Source: Lentisphaerae bacterium WC36
Lineage (GTDB): Bacteria > Verrucomicrobiota > Lentisphaeria > Victivallales > SZUA-371
Assembly: GCA_020683205.1 (NCBI GenBank)
Contig: CP085689.1
Location: 3,032,230 to 3,096,229 of the forward strand
Reading direction: 5' to 3'
DNA length: 64,000 bases
Position 1 is the first letter of the stretch, and the number at the start of each line of letters is the position of its first letter. Of this stretch, positions 46,789 through 55,937 are shown piece by piece. Below the pieces are notes generated by a model. That model was not told where the DNA came from. It did not search any database and saw only the letters and a list, made by a program, of their open reading frames with translations. The position numbers and the translations under genes were made by a program.

Positions 46789-48723
46789 TTAATCTTCAAA
46801 AACTTCGCCATTTTTTATGGATTCTAAAAACTCCCAGCGAGAATACATTCCCTCAATTTCACTATTTAGTGTTGTTAATTCACTTTGCAAATCGGCAACA
46901 CTGTCCCCATATTTTTCAAAGAAGTCAGTCATTGAAAATAATTCTTCAATTTCACTAACACGATCTTCTTTGAGCAAAATTTCTTCTTCAATTGATTCAA
47001 GTTCCCGCTCTTCTTTCCACTTTAATTTGCGTACTTTTTTGCCGTCATTTTTATCGTTGTTTGCGTTATTTTTAACGGATTGAGAAGTTTTTTGAGCTTG
47101 TTTTGCTTGAATTTGAGCCAATTTATTTTTTTGACGACGATCAAATTTTTCTTTATAATAATCATAATTACCAACTTCAAAAATAGGATTTTCATCACCT
47201 TCAAAAGCAATAATACTGTCGCAAATTCGATTTAAAAAATACCGATCATGACTAACAATAATTAAACAACCTGTATACTCAACTAACGCTTCTTCAAGCA
47301 TGCGCAAGGTTGATAAGTCCAAATCATTAGTAGGTTCATCAAGAATTAAAAAGTTCCCACCTTTTTTGATAATTTTTGCTAACGCTAAGCGCGCACGTTC
47401 TCCACCAGAAAGATATCCAACCATGGTTTTAATACGTTCATCGGTAAATAAAAATCGCTTTAAATACGTCCAAACCGAAACTTTGTGATTCCCGACTTCA
47501 ACATAATCATTTCCTTCTCCAATTTCTTCAAATACAGTTAATTCGTTATTTAACTGCACACGCTGTTGGTCAATATAGTTAAACTCAACTGTATCAGCAA
47601 CAAAAACAGTACCGTCATTAGCCGCCAAATTACCCGTTATTAAGCTCAAAAGCGTCGTTTTACCACAACCATTAGGTCCTACAATACCAATTTTACACCC
47701 TTTTTCAAATTCATAACTAAAGTCTTTAAGCAGTTGTTTTTCACCACGCATAATCGAAACATTTTCAAGGTTGACAATTTTATTTCCTAACTTACTTGCT
47801 TCAGGAATTACTAACTGAACATCATAATCCTTTGGTGGAGCTTTTTCAGCAGCAACTTCAAAAAATTTCTTTAACCGCCCCTGATTTCGTGCGGTTCGTG
47901 CTTTCGGAGATTTTCGTACCCATTCAATTTCAGCGCGAAGAAACTTTTCTCGACGTTCATGCTGTCTATCTAAAGCGTGCTCACGTTCGGCTTTTTGAAT
48001 CATAAAATCGCTATAATTTCCGTCATAACTATAAAATTGTCCAAACGATAACTCTACAATTCGATTACAAACTCGATCCAAAAAATAACGATCATGAGTA
48101 ATAATAATACAACATTTTGCGGTATTATTTAAATAACCTTCCAACCATTCAATAGATTCTGTATCTAAATGATTTGTTGGCTCATCTAATAGCAATAAAT
48201 CTGGCTTGCCAATTAAGGTTTTAGCTAACGCCACACGACGTTTTTCCCCACCAGATAACTCCTTAGCAGGACGACTTACATCAGGGATTTTTAGATTAAC
48301 AACCAACTGCTCAATCTGATTGTTCAAATCCCAGCCATTACAGTTATTCAAAATCTGTTCAATTTCATGGTGACGCACATCCGTTATTGTGTCGTTATTT
48401 TCATATTCTGCTAAGAGTGCAACCATTTCAGCAGCGCCACTTTCAATATTTTCATAAATAGTTTTGGTTTCGTCTATCGCAAACTCTTGTGGCAAATATC
48501 CAATTTTTATATTATTTCTAAAAATAATATTCCCCTCATCAAGTTCCCCTACCGAAGCTAAAATTTTCAAAAAAGAGCTTTTCCCACAACCATTACGTCC
48601 AACCAATCCAATTTTTTCATTAGCGTGAACCGAAATCGCTGCATCATCTAATAATTTTTGGATCCCAATACTTAATTGTAATCTATCAGCGGAAAAAATC
48701 ACCGCTCCATTTGCCTCAGCCAT
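46789..48723 (-). CDS. uup: ABC-F family ATPase, Uup-like
   Basis: 644 aa with two ABC domains and no membrane segments. Walker A GRNGCGKSS and GPNGCGKTT, signature LSGGEKRRVALAK and LSGGERARLALAK, Walker B LLLLDEPTNHLD and FLILDEPTNDLD. The linker (about residues 235-300) carries the charged helices of ABC-F proteins. The C-terminal 80-90 residues form a charged coiled coil (KWKEERELESIEEEIL on), the mark of the Uup branch, which acts on ribosomes and branched DNA or RNA structures. It is transcribed divergently from malY. Confidence 0.88.
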   Translation of the reverse strand: MAEANGAVIFSADRLQLSIGIQKLLDDAAISVHANEKIGLVGRNGCGKSSFLKILASVGELDEGNIIFRNNIKIGYLPQEFAIDETKTIYENIESGAAEMVALLAEYENNDTITDVRHHEIEQILNNCNGWDLNNQIEQLVVNLKIPDVSRPAKELSGGEKRRVALAKTLIGKPDLLLLDEPTNHLDTESIEWLEGYLNNTAKCCIIITHDRYFLDRVCNRIVELSFGQFYSYDGNYSDFMIQKAEREHALDRQHERREKFLRAEIEWVRKSPKARTARNQGRLKKFFEVAAEKAPPKDYDVQLVIPEASKLGNKIVNLENVSIMRGEKQLLKDFSYEFEKGCKIGIVGPNGCGKTTLLSLITGNLAANDGTVFVADTVEFNYIDQQRVQLNNELTVFEEIGEGNDYVEVGNHKVSVWTYLKRFLFTDERIKTMVGYLSGGERARLALAKIIKKGGNFLILDEPTNDLDLSTLRMLEEALVEYTGCLIIVSHDRYFLNRICDSIIAFEGDENPIFEVGNYDYYKEKFDRRQKNKLAQIQAKQAQKTSQSVKNNANNDKNDGKKVRKLKWKEERELESIEEEILLKEDRVSEIEELFSMTDFFEKYGDSVADLQSELTTLNSEIEGMYSRWEFLESIKNGEVFED

Positions 48724-48871
48724 ACTATAAAACCTTTTTATAATCTTTTTTTGAAAATTTTATGCTATTTAATAAGTAAATAATTTGCGTTATTATTTAA
48801 AACAATTAATATAGTTATATTTTGATACAATTCCACGTTAAGCAACTTTTATTTTTAAGGAAAATCAGATT

Positions 48872-50044
48872 ATGGCAAATTTCTTTGACAAAGTGGTCAA
48901 TCGCAAAGACTCACATTCATTAAAATGGGATAAATACCAATGCAAAGATATTATTCCCATGTGGGTTGCTGATATGGATTTTCCATCATCCCCTGCCATT
49001 ACTGAGGCATTACAAAAACGTGCAGAGCACGGCATTTTTGGCTACACTTTGGAGCCGAAGGAGTTGAAAGACGCAATTGTTGAAATGTACAAACGCGACT
49101 TTAACTGGGACATTAAGAGTGAATGGCTAGTAATGCTCCCTAGCGTTGTTTCAGCTCTTAACACTTGTGCATGGGTTTTTGCTGGACCTAATAAAAGTGT
49201 TTTGACGGTAAAACCTGTTTATCATCCGTTCTTTTTAGCACCTGTTCATGCTGGCAGCAAAATGAATTTATCCACATTAAAGATGGCGTACAATACGAAA
49301 TTAGAGCGCGATGAATACGTGCTTAATTTTAAAGAGTTAGAGGAAGTTACAACACCTGATACCTCACTATGGATTTTCTGCAATCCACATAATCCTGTAG
49401 GCAAAGTTTTTACGCGTGAAGAATTAGAGCAGGTGGCTGATTTTGTATTAAAGCATGACTTAGTCTTATGCTGCGATGAAATCCATAGCGGGCTTGTTTT
49501 AGATGAAGAGGTGCGCCATATTCCAATTGCGTCATTGTCAGAGGAAATTGCCAATCGTACAATTACTTTAAACGCTCCAAGCAAAACTTTTAATATTGCA
49601 GGACTTAACTTTGGGTTTGCAATTATTCCAAATGCAGAATTACGAAAGCGTTTTGCAGTGGTAAATGATGGATTTTCGCCATATGTGAATTTATTTGCTT
49701 ATGAGGCAGCTCTTCAAGCATATACCAATAGTAGCGAATGGTATAACGGTTTAATTGCTTATTTGCGTGAAAATCGCAATATCGTTGAAGAGTTTGTTAA
49801 CAATAATGAACATTTAAGCTTAGAGCATTCTCAAGCGACATACTTAAGTTGGATTGATATTACCAAGCTTCAACTTGACGAACCTACTCAATATTTTGAA
49901 CAATATGGAGTAGGGTTTAATGATGGACGAATTTTTGGTAAAGATGGTTTTATTCGCCTTAATTTTGGATGTCCCAAAAAATTACTACTCGAAGGGCTTA
50001 AGCGTTTAGAAAACGCTGTCAACGACCGTATGAAAATGATGTAG
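48872..50044 (+). CDS. MalY/PatB-type PLP enzyme (C-S beta-lyase)
   Basis: 390 aa. A fold-type I aminotransferase relative that cleaves cystathionine or cysteine C-S bonds to give homocysteine or sulfide. The start motif KWDKYQCKDIIPMWVADMDF, CNPHNPVGKVF, CCDEIHSGLVL (Asp202) and the PLP lysine Lys238 in NAPSKTFNIAGLNFGF are all intact. The last 157 bases overlap a minus-strand HNH gene. A weak promoter (TTGCGT, 16 bases, TAATAT at 48785-48812) precedes it. Confidence 0.9.
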   Translation: MANFFDKVVNRKDSHSLKWDKYQCKDIIPMWVADMDFPSSPAITEALQKRAEHGIFGYTLEPKELKDAIVEMYKRDFNWDIKSEWLVMLPSVVSALNTCAWVFAGPNKSVLTVKPVYHPFFLAPVHAGSKMNLSTLKMAYNTKLERDEYVLNFKELEEVTTPDTSLWIFCNPHNPVGKVFTREELEQVADFVLKHDLVLCCDEIHSGLVLDEEVRHIPIASLSEEIANRTITLNAPSKTFNIAGLNFGFAIIPNAELRKRFAVVNDGFSPYVNLFAYEAALQAYTNSSEWYNGLIAYLRENRNIVEEFVNNNEHLSLEHSQATYLSWIDITKLQLDEPTQYFEQYGVGFNDGRIFGKDGFIRLNFGCPKKLLLEGLKRLENAVNDRMKMM

Positions 50045-51018
50045 ACAACTAATTTTTGTTTTTTTATTATTTCTCTCAATTTTTCAATACTTAAACACGG
50101 AGTCATACGATGAAGCATTGCATGGCAATTTGGACAAACTGGAATTAAATCATTTAAAGGGTCTATTTTATATTCCTGCCCTCTCTCTGAAATAGGTATA
50201 ATATGGTGTACATGAATAAACCCTTTTGCAAGTTTTCCATATTTTTTAGTTAAAGAATCTCCACAAACTTGACATTCATACTTGTTGCCATAATGATCTA
50301 TACACTTTTTTCTCGCTTTTGGATCTCTTTCATAGGCATTTACTGTTATCGTTTTTTTTGCTCCCTCTAAATAATCATCAGGATTAGAGATTTCCTCGGG
50401 AAGTAGTTTATTACTTTGAAAATGAGCCCCTAAAAACCTTATTGCCAAACGTTTCCCTTCTTCAACTCCAACAAGGTAATGCATAAAGGCATCTATTTGA
50501 TAATAATTTTTAAAAATTTCTGGGTATCTTTGTATATACCAGTATTGTATTTCCAGTACTTTCAAATAAGCTTTTTCATCCGAAGACGAAATTTTACATC
50601 CCACAATTCTTAACCCATCCCTAGTTTTTTTATTTAGAATGGCATATTTATTTTTATCAACTCTATTAAGAAAAATTGTGGCAGCTCCTATACCAAATCT
50701 GTGATAATTTTTAAGATTTACTATCCAATCCTCTATATTAAAATTATCATCAAAAGTTTTTAAAATATAAGTTCTGAAACTAGCGAAATTATTTTTAACT
50801 GTTTCTCTAAAACCATTCTTTAAACGGTGCCCTCCTGATTGAATTTCACCTCCAACACTTACAAATTCATAAAAAAATTCAATAAATTTTTCTTTACCTA
50901 TAGATGATAAATACTCTTTATTTATTTTATCCTTATAACAATCTTCTTTGTTACTAAGAGGGTAATCACAATACCACGACACAAAACCTTCCAATACTTC
51001 TTTTGGCAATTCTTTCAT
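49888..51018 (-). CDS. HNH endonuclease, 3' end read through into malY
   Basis: 376 codons. The C-terminal HNH motif reads ECQVCGDSLTKKYGK, then GFIHVHHIIPISERG, then LNDLIPVCPNCHAMLH: two CxxC zinc pairs and the HH catalytic dyad. The N-terminal 230 residues are helical, with FGIGAATIFLNRVDKNKYAI resembling the helix-hairpin part found in some restriction-associated proteins. The natural end should be close to LREIIKKQK. Instead the frame continues about 55 codons (from about 50050 to 49888) antisense to malY, giving a tail with no HNH-family character. So the original stop was probably lost by a rearrangement at the malY 3' end. Probable defence or mobile-element gene. Confidence 0.7.
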   Translation of the reverse strand: MKELPKEVLEGFVSWYCDYPLSNKEDCYKDKINKEYLSSIGKEKFIEFFYEFVSVGGEIQSGGHRLKNGFRETVKNNFASFRTYILKTFDDNFNIEDWIVNLKNYHRFGIGAATIFLNRVDKNKYAILNKKTRDGLRIVGCKISSSDEKAYLKVLEIQYWYIQRYPEIFKNYYQIDAFMHYLVGVEEGKRLAIRFLGAHFQSNKLLPEEISNPDDYLEGAKKTITVNAYERDPKARKKCIDHYGNKYECQVCGDSLTKKYGKLAKGFIHVHHIIPISERGQEYKIDPLNDLIPVCPNCHAMLHRMTPCLSIEKLREIIKKQKLVVYIIFIRSLTAFSKRLSPSSSNFLGHPKLRRIKPSLPKIRPSLNPTPYCSKY

Positions 51019-51210
51019 AAAGGCTCCAATCTATATTTGAAATTTTATAAGGCGAGATTCACATAAACGATGATATTAAATATAACATAAAAAAAAGTAA
51101 AATAAACTATCGATGCTTGCTTAACCGAGGTTATACGGTTGGTTGGAATAATTTTTTATTCGATGATTATTGATCGTTATTTACTATATAACTCAATATT
51201 TGAAAAAATA

Positions 51211-51246
51211 AAAAACGGCTTGAGAATTATTTCTGAAGCCGTTTTT
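51211..51246 (-). terminator. Terminator downstream of the DUF3239 gene
   Basis: A 16-pair stem with one mismatch (AAAAACGGCTT/AAGCCGTTTTT, then AGAA/TTCT) and T tracts on both sides. It is 18 bases after the DUF3239 stop and can also serve the other strand. Confidence 0.9.
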
Positions 51247-51264
51247 ATACAAATACTTTAGCAA

Positions 51265-51927
51265 TTAATCCCAATCACTGAAATCACTTTTTATCTTATA
51301 TAAACCATTAGTTTCAAAATCTTTAGGAATGTGATGTTTATTTTCTTCAATAAAATCCCAAAATTCTTGTTTGAAGGTGCCCATAATTCTCTGTTCATCT
51401 TCTGGATTTTTACTCAAACTTAATACCGTTTCAGGGTTAACATCATTCCAGTGCAAATTATCAACCCAACCATTATAATCAGCAACCGTAGAAACCTTAT
51501 CGCCAATACGAGCATTTTTTAATGAATTATCTTGAATTATTTTAAATGCAGGGTAATGCCCCCCTTGAGTAGCTAGCTCAACAGAAACTGCAATTTGCGT
51601 TGGATTTTCACTAATAACAATCCCAGGATTAGCATTACCTTTTTTAAATTTTTCAGCTTTTTCCGAAAAATAATATGAAAACCAAGAATAAAAAATTATC
51701 GTTGGTAAATAGCAATAATAATATTCTTTTATATTGCCGTTTTTATATATAAAAATAAATACCGTAACCGCCAAAAATGATAAAATTATCAACAATGAAA
51801 GCCACCATTTATCTCTAGCCATTAGTAATATACTTATTTCCACATTTGCAGGATTAGAGGCAACAGCAACGTCTTCGTCATATTGTTGTTCCTTATTAAG
51901 CCACTTGTTAAAAATAAACTCTATCAC
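51265..51927 (-). CDS. DUF3239-like membrane protein
   Basis: 220 aa. Two hydrophobic segments (about residues 42-62 and 68-86) are followed by a soluble domain with KGNANPGIVISENPTQIAVS and GHYPAFKIIQDNSLKNARIG, then ADYNGWVDNLHWNDVNPE. This pattern fits DUF3239. The start is a GTG that overlaps the bioB stop by one base (TAGTG), with AAGGAG eight bases upstream, inside bioB. It is translationally coupled to bioB, yet no link to biotin is known. Confidence 0.65.
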   Translation of the reverse strand: MIEFIFNKWLNKEQQYDEDVAVASNPANVEISILLMARDKWWLSLLIILSFLAVTVFIFIYKNGNIKEYYYCYLPTIIFYSWFSYYFSEKAEKFKKGNANPGIVISENPTQIAVSVELATQGGHYPAFKIIQDNSLKNARIGDKVSTVADYNGWVDNLHWNDVNPETVLSLSKNPEDEQRIMGTFKQEFWDFIEENKHHIPKDFETNGLYKIKSDFSDWD

Positions 51928-52877
51928 TATTCTAACTCCTTTACTTTTAATCCACCATCTTTAATCATTTGAATATCATCTTCAACACTACGACCTGAAG
52001 TTGTTAAATAACTACCAATCATAATTGAATCAACTCCAGCTGCAAATAACCAACTCTGATATTCATGTAAATTAAATTCACGCCCACCGCACACACGAAT
52101 ACTAGTTTCAGGCATCATTAACTTAGCTGCTGCAGTAATTTTTAAACAATCTAACGGCGTTAAATCATTAAACCCTGCTAATGGCGTCCCGTCGATTGGG
52201 GTTAAAAAATTAATTGGAACTGAAGTTGTTTCTGCTGTACGAATATTATCTAACAACTCAACACGTTGCTCTAAACTTTCACCCATTCCAAAAATTCCAC
52301 CAACACACAGCGACAAACCAACTTCATGACAATATCTAATAGTATCCAACTGGGCTGAAAATTCACGGGTCGTGCAAATTTCAGGGAAAAAACTCTCCGA
52401 AGCTTCTAAATTATGATGATAACGGTCTAATCCTGCATCTTTTAAATACTGTAATGACTCTTTATTTAAAATTCCCAATGACGCACAAACTTTAATCGAC
52501 GTATTTTCATTGATTAACTTGATCGCCTTGCAGATTTCATCCAAATCTTTGCTCATATTGACAGCACGCCCAGCCGTTACGATTCCGTAACGTTTAGCCC
52601 CCATCGCTTCAGCTTTTTGGGCTTGCTTAAACATTTCTTCTGCGCTTAACAATTGAAATTTCTCAATTTCTGCCTTTGAGCGGCATGATTGCGAACAATA
52701 TGCACAATCTTCAGGACAATTACCACTACGTGCGTTTACAATTGCACAAGTACTTATTTCATCGCCAAATTTTTCTTCTCTAACAGCTGAAGCCTGCTTA
52801 AAAATTTCCAACAACTCTACCATTGAAGTTGTTTGCAAAATTTTTAACGCTTCAGTGTTACTAATTGCTTTTGACAT
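51927..52877 (-). CDS. bioB: Biotin synthase
   Basis: 316 aa radical-SAM enzyme inserting sulfur into dethiobiotin. The CX3CX2C cluster motif is at Cys54, Cys58 and Cys61 (NCPEDCAYCSQS). The family motifs YHHNLEAS, GGIFGMGES, NFLTPIDGTPL and the Arg-containing VCGGREFNLH are present. No other bio gene is in the window. The inverted repeat at 52927-52961 lies about 50 bases upstream of the start. Confidence 0.96.
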   Translation of the reverse strand: MSKAISNTEALKILQTTSMVELLEIFKQASAVREEKFGDEISTCAIVNARSGNCPEDCAYCSQSCRSKAEIEKFQLLSAEEMFKQAQKAEAMGAKRYGIVTAGRAVNMSKDLDEICKAIKLINENTSIKVCASLGILNKESLQYLKDAGLDRYHHNLEASESFFPEICTTREFSAQLDTIRYCHEVGLSLCVGGIFGMGESLEQRVELLDNIRTAETTSVPINFLTPIDGTPLAGFNDLTPLDCLKITAAAKLMMPETSIRVCGGREFNLHEYQSWLFAAGVDSIMIGSYLTTSGRSVEDDIQMIKDGGLKVKELE

Positions 52878-52926
52878 TATCTTTTATCTCCGTATATATC
52901 AATCACTTTTAAGCATTAATTAAAAG

Positions 52927-52961
52927 AAATAGTATGACATACAACACATATCATACTATTT
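52927..52961 (-). terminator. Inverted repeat between thiC and bioB
   Basis: An 11-bp perfect inverted repeat (AAATAGTATGA/TCATACTATTT) with a 13-base spacer, followed on the minus strand by CUUUUAAUU. It is the likely thiC terminator, but its place 50 bases before bioB means it could also be an operator. It does not match the BirA operator consensus. Confidence 0.55.
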
Positions 52962-53009
52962 TGATATAATTTAATTAATATTTTTAATTTTTCAAGTAAT
53001 AATTAAAAA

Positions 53010-54326
53010 TTATAGCTCTTTGCTAATGCGCATTGAACAAAAATTTGGACCACACATTGTGCAATAATGCTCATCGTCACCATCTGCTTTAACATGCTTG
53101 CTTTTGTCTTCTACTTCCATATTTTGCTCTTCAATAGCCTCAGCTCGCAGTTCACGTGCTTTGTCTGGATCAATTGCTAAATTAAATTGCTCTTCCCAGT
53201 CAAATGCAGCGCGAGCATCACTAATCGCATCATCACGATCTTGTGCGTGAGGTAATTTATTTGCAACGTCTGCTGCATGTGCTGCGATTTTATAAGCAAT
53301 AACACCATCACGTACGTCACGACTGTTTGGCAAGCCTAAATGCTCTTTTGGCGTTACATAACATAACATTGCTGCGCCATGATACGCTCCCATTGTAGCG
53401 CCTATTCCACTTGTATAATGATCATAGCCAGGAGCGCAGTCAATGACAACTGGTCCTAAAATATAAAATGGGGCATCATCACATAACTCAATCTCTTTTT
53501 TCATATTCATTTCAATTTCGTTGAATGGAATATGCCCTGGGCCTTCAACCATTGACTGAACATTTGCCGCACGGCAACGACGTACTAAATCGCCCAAAAC
53601 TTTTAATTCAGCAAACTGTGCTTCATCAGACGCATCTGCCAAACAACCAGGGCGCATTCCGTCACCTAGTGATAATGTAACGTCATACTTCGCACAAATT
53701 TTTAAAATATCATCAAAACGCTCAAATATTGGATTTTCACGATTTTCATCTTGCATCCATTTTGCCATAATTGAACCACCACGACTCACAATGCGCAATT
53801 TACGTTTTTTTGCTAAAGGAATTTGTTCACGTAACAACCCCGCATGAATGGTCATATAATCAACGCCCTGCTCTGCTTGTTCTTGAATGACTTCTAGAAT
53901 TAGCTCATCTGTCAAATCATTAGGAGAATCAATCCGCGCTAATGCTTCATAAATTGGCACTGTTCCAATTGGTACTGGACTATTTTCAATAATTGTTTTA
54001 CGAATAACATTAATATTTCCGCCTGTACTTAAGTCCATCACTGTATCAGCGCCATATTTTACAGCTTGCTTTAATTTTTTTAGCTCCGTATTCGGGCAAC
54101 TACTTAATGATGAATTACCAATATTAGCATTTATTTTAGTCGTCAAAGAACGACCAATTCCCATTGGCTGTAAATTTTTATGATTGATATTTGCTGGAAT
54201 ACAAATTGTTCCTGCAGCAACCTCTTTTCTAATGTCTTCTGCATCACGGTATTCCCTTTTTGCAACTGCTAAAATCTCTGGTGTAATTTCACCATTTTTT
54301 GCACGAAACATCTGTGTATTAATCAC
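53010..54326 (-). CDS. thiC: Phosphomethylpyrimidine synthase ThiC
   Basis: 438 aa from the GTG at 54326-54324, with GGAGG seven bases upstream. The start gives MINTQMFRAKNGEITPE; longer readings overlap waaA in a foreign frame. It is a radical-SAM enzyme making the thiamine pyrimidine (HMP-P) from aminoimidazole ribotide. Motifs: ADTVMDLSTGGN, SRGGSIMAKW, LGDGMRPG, EGPGHIPFNEIEMN, and the C-terminal cluster site CTMCGPNFCSMRI. This is the shorter ThiC form without the long N-terminal domain. Its GTG overlaps the waaA stop by four bases (GTGA). No TPP riboswitch was seen upstream of either gene. Confidence 0.96.
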   Translation of the reverse strand: MINTQMFRAKNGEITPEILAVAKREYRDAEDIRKEVAAGTICIPANINHKNLQPMGIGRSLTTKINANIGNSSLSSCPNTELKKLKQAVKYGADTVMDLSTGGNINVIRKTIIENSPVPIGTVPIYEALARIDSPNDLTDELILEVIQEQAEQGVDYMTIHAGLLREQIPLAKKRKLRIVSRGGSIMAKWMQDENRENPIFERFDDILKICAKYDVTLSLGDGMRPGCLADASDEAQFAELKVLGDLVRRCRAANVQSMVEGPGHIPFNEIEMNMKKEIELCDDAPFYILGPVVIDCAPGYDHYTSGIGATMGAYHGAAMLCYVTPKEHLGLPNSRDVRDGVIAYKIAAHAADVANKLPHAQDRDDAISDARAAFDWEEQFNLAIDPDKARELRAEAIEEQNMEVEDKSKHVKADGDDEHYCTMCGPNFCSMRISKEL

Positions 54327-55678
54327 AGTAAATCCTCCAAGTGTTTTATATTCTTTGCAGTCGCACCACAATGGGCTTGAAGAGCACCAAAAGCCTTCTC
54401 TCCCAAACTTTGACATAGCGATTCATCCTCCAAAAGCTTTTCCATCGCTTTATAAAGATTTGCATCGTTGTCGATAATAGTTAATGCTTCTGCATTTTTT
54501 AACGTTTGTAAAATAAAGCGGAAATTAGTTAATTCTTTTCCACAAATAATTGCTTTTTTTAGTAATGCTGGTTCAATCAAGTTATGTCCTTCGTCATGCC
54601 CCGCTAAACTTTTCCCCATAATCACAATATCACTTTTATTGATAAAATGGAGCATTTCCCCTGTAGTATCAGCCAGCAAGATATCTAGTGAATCATTATC
54701 TAAACAGTTGCGCCCATTGGTTGAACGGCGTCCAAACTTAACTTTTTTATCAGCGGGGAACTGAGCAATAAATTCTCGAATCATCACTTCAAGCTCGCTA
54801 CCTCTTTCAGCATGACGTGGCATTAAAATTAATTTAACGTCATTAGAATCGCTATTATTATTTTGTTCTCCATTTGTCAGCTTATCCTTCATTTGGTTAA
54901 GCTTAAAAAATTGCTCTAATATTAATTTCTCTTCACCCTCATGAGTACTTGCCGCTAAAATTATTTTCCCTTTGAAGTCTACACCAAAATACTTATCCAA
55001 AGACAAAGAATCTAGATTCTGTGGAATTTGCTGGTCAAATTTCATGTTTCCTGTCGTGAAAATTTTTGAGTCAGGGCTAATACGAGCAAAACGTTGTTCA
55101 TCATGGTAACTTTGTGTCCCAATAAATGAAAACTTACTCAACAATTTATTAAAGAAATAGCGATAACGATAATAGCCCTTGCACGATTTATCACTCATAC
55201 GTGCATTAACTAAACATACTTTGATTCCCATACGTGCAGATAAAGCTATCATGTTCGGCCATAGTTCAGTTTCAAAAATTACCAACATCTTAGGCTCTAA
55301 AAGTTTTAAAGTTCTTTTAACCATATAACCTAAATCTAATGGACAATAAATAACTGTAACATTTTCATACCCTGCCAATTTATCACGCACCAATTGCTGT
55401 CCAGTTGTTGTTGTTGTTGAGACTGCAATTTTTAGAGTGGGATTTTGCTTTAACCACTCAGCAATCATATTACAAGCAATCATCCCTTCACCAACGCTGA
55501 CAGCATGAACCCAGACACAATTTTTAAATTTTTGTAATTCAGCAGCTCGTTTACCATAAACGCTAAACCTTTCTAAAAAAGTACGTTTATATCCTGGGCG
55601 CTTTATTAATTTATAGATCATAACTGGCACAAAAAACCAAAAAATAATCACAAAAATCAAATCATATATTAATAGCAT
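54323..55678 (-). CDS. waaA: 3-deoxy-D-manno-octulosonic acid (Kdo) transferase
   Basis: 451 aa. It adds Kdo to lipid A precursor at the inner face of the inner membrane. One N-terminal membrane anchor (about residues 4-22), then RPGYKRTFLERFSVYG, WVHAVSVGEGMIA, STTTTTGQQL, and EPKMLVIFETELWPNMI. The C-terminal GT-B nucleotide domain has ILAASTHEGEE, LMPRHAERG, and GHNLIEPAL. It indicates a lipopolysaccharide-type outer membrane. Unusually, it is translationally coupled to thiC. Confidence 0.93.
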   Translation of the reverse strand: MLLIYDLIFVIIFWFFVPVMIYKLIKRPGYKRTFLERFSVYGKRAAELQKFKNCVWVHAVSVGEGMIACNMIAEWLKQNPTLKIAVSTTTTTGQQLVRDKLAGYENVTVIYCPLDLGYMVKRTLKLLEPKMLVIFETELWPNMIALSARMGIKVCLVNARMSDKSCKGYYRYRYFFNKLLSKFSFIGTQSYHDEQRFARISPDSKIFTTGNMKFDQQIPQNLDSLSLDKYFGVDFKGKIILAASTHEGEEKLILEQFFKLNQMKDKLTNGEQNNNSDSNDVKLILMPRHAERGSELEVMIREFIAQFPADKKVKFGRRSTNGRNCLDNDSLDILLADTTGEMLHFINKSDIVIMGKSLAGHDEGHNLIEPALLKKAIICGKELTNFRFILQTLKNAEALTIIDNDANLYKAMEKLLEDESLCQSLGEKAFGALQAHCGATAKNIKHLEDLL

Positions 55679-55861
55679 TGCTCTCTTCTCGTTTGCAAAA
55701 AGTTACTGTTAAAAAACTTCAATTAAAATATGAATTTAACTGTCATTTAATAAAAAACAATAATTAAATTTAAAAAAAGTGCTTTAAGAAGCTTTTTTTA
55801 TAAATAAAACACTTCTTCTATTGTAGTAAAGCCCCTAAAGAGTAAAAATTTACTGTAATTC

Positions 55862-55889
55862 TTGATAATGACGAAATTTGTTCTATATT
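55862..55889 (+). promoter_or_regulatory. Candidate sigma-70 type promoter for hom
   Basis: TTGATA (55862-55867), 16-base spacer, TATATT (55884-55889), about 48 bases before the GTG start. Placement by eye. Confidence 0.45.
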
Positions 55890-55937
55890 AATGGCGAATG
55901 TGTAAAAAATTAATCAACTTATATATAGGTGTAGAAA

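Noticed and set aside
55770-55805. AAAAAAAG...CTTTTTTT hairpin between waaA and hom
   Set aside because: The stem is mostly A-T with a bulge, and the flanking genes are divergent, so no terminator is expected.
55679-55937. TPP riboswitch upstream of waaA-thiC
   Set aside because: No CUGAGA or ACCUGAUC-type elements could be found by eye.
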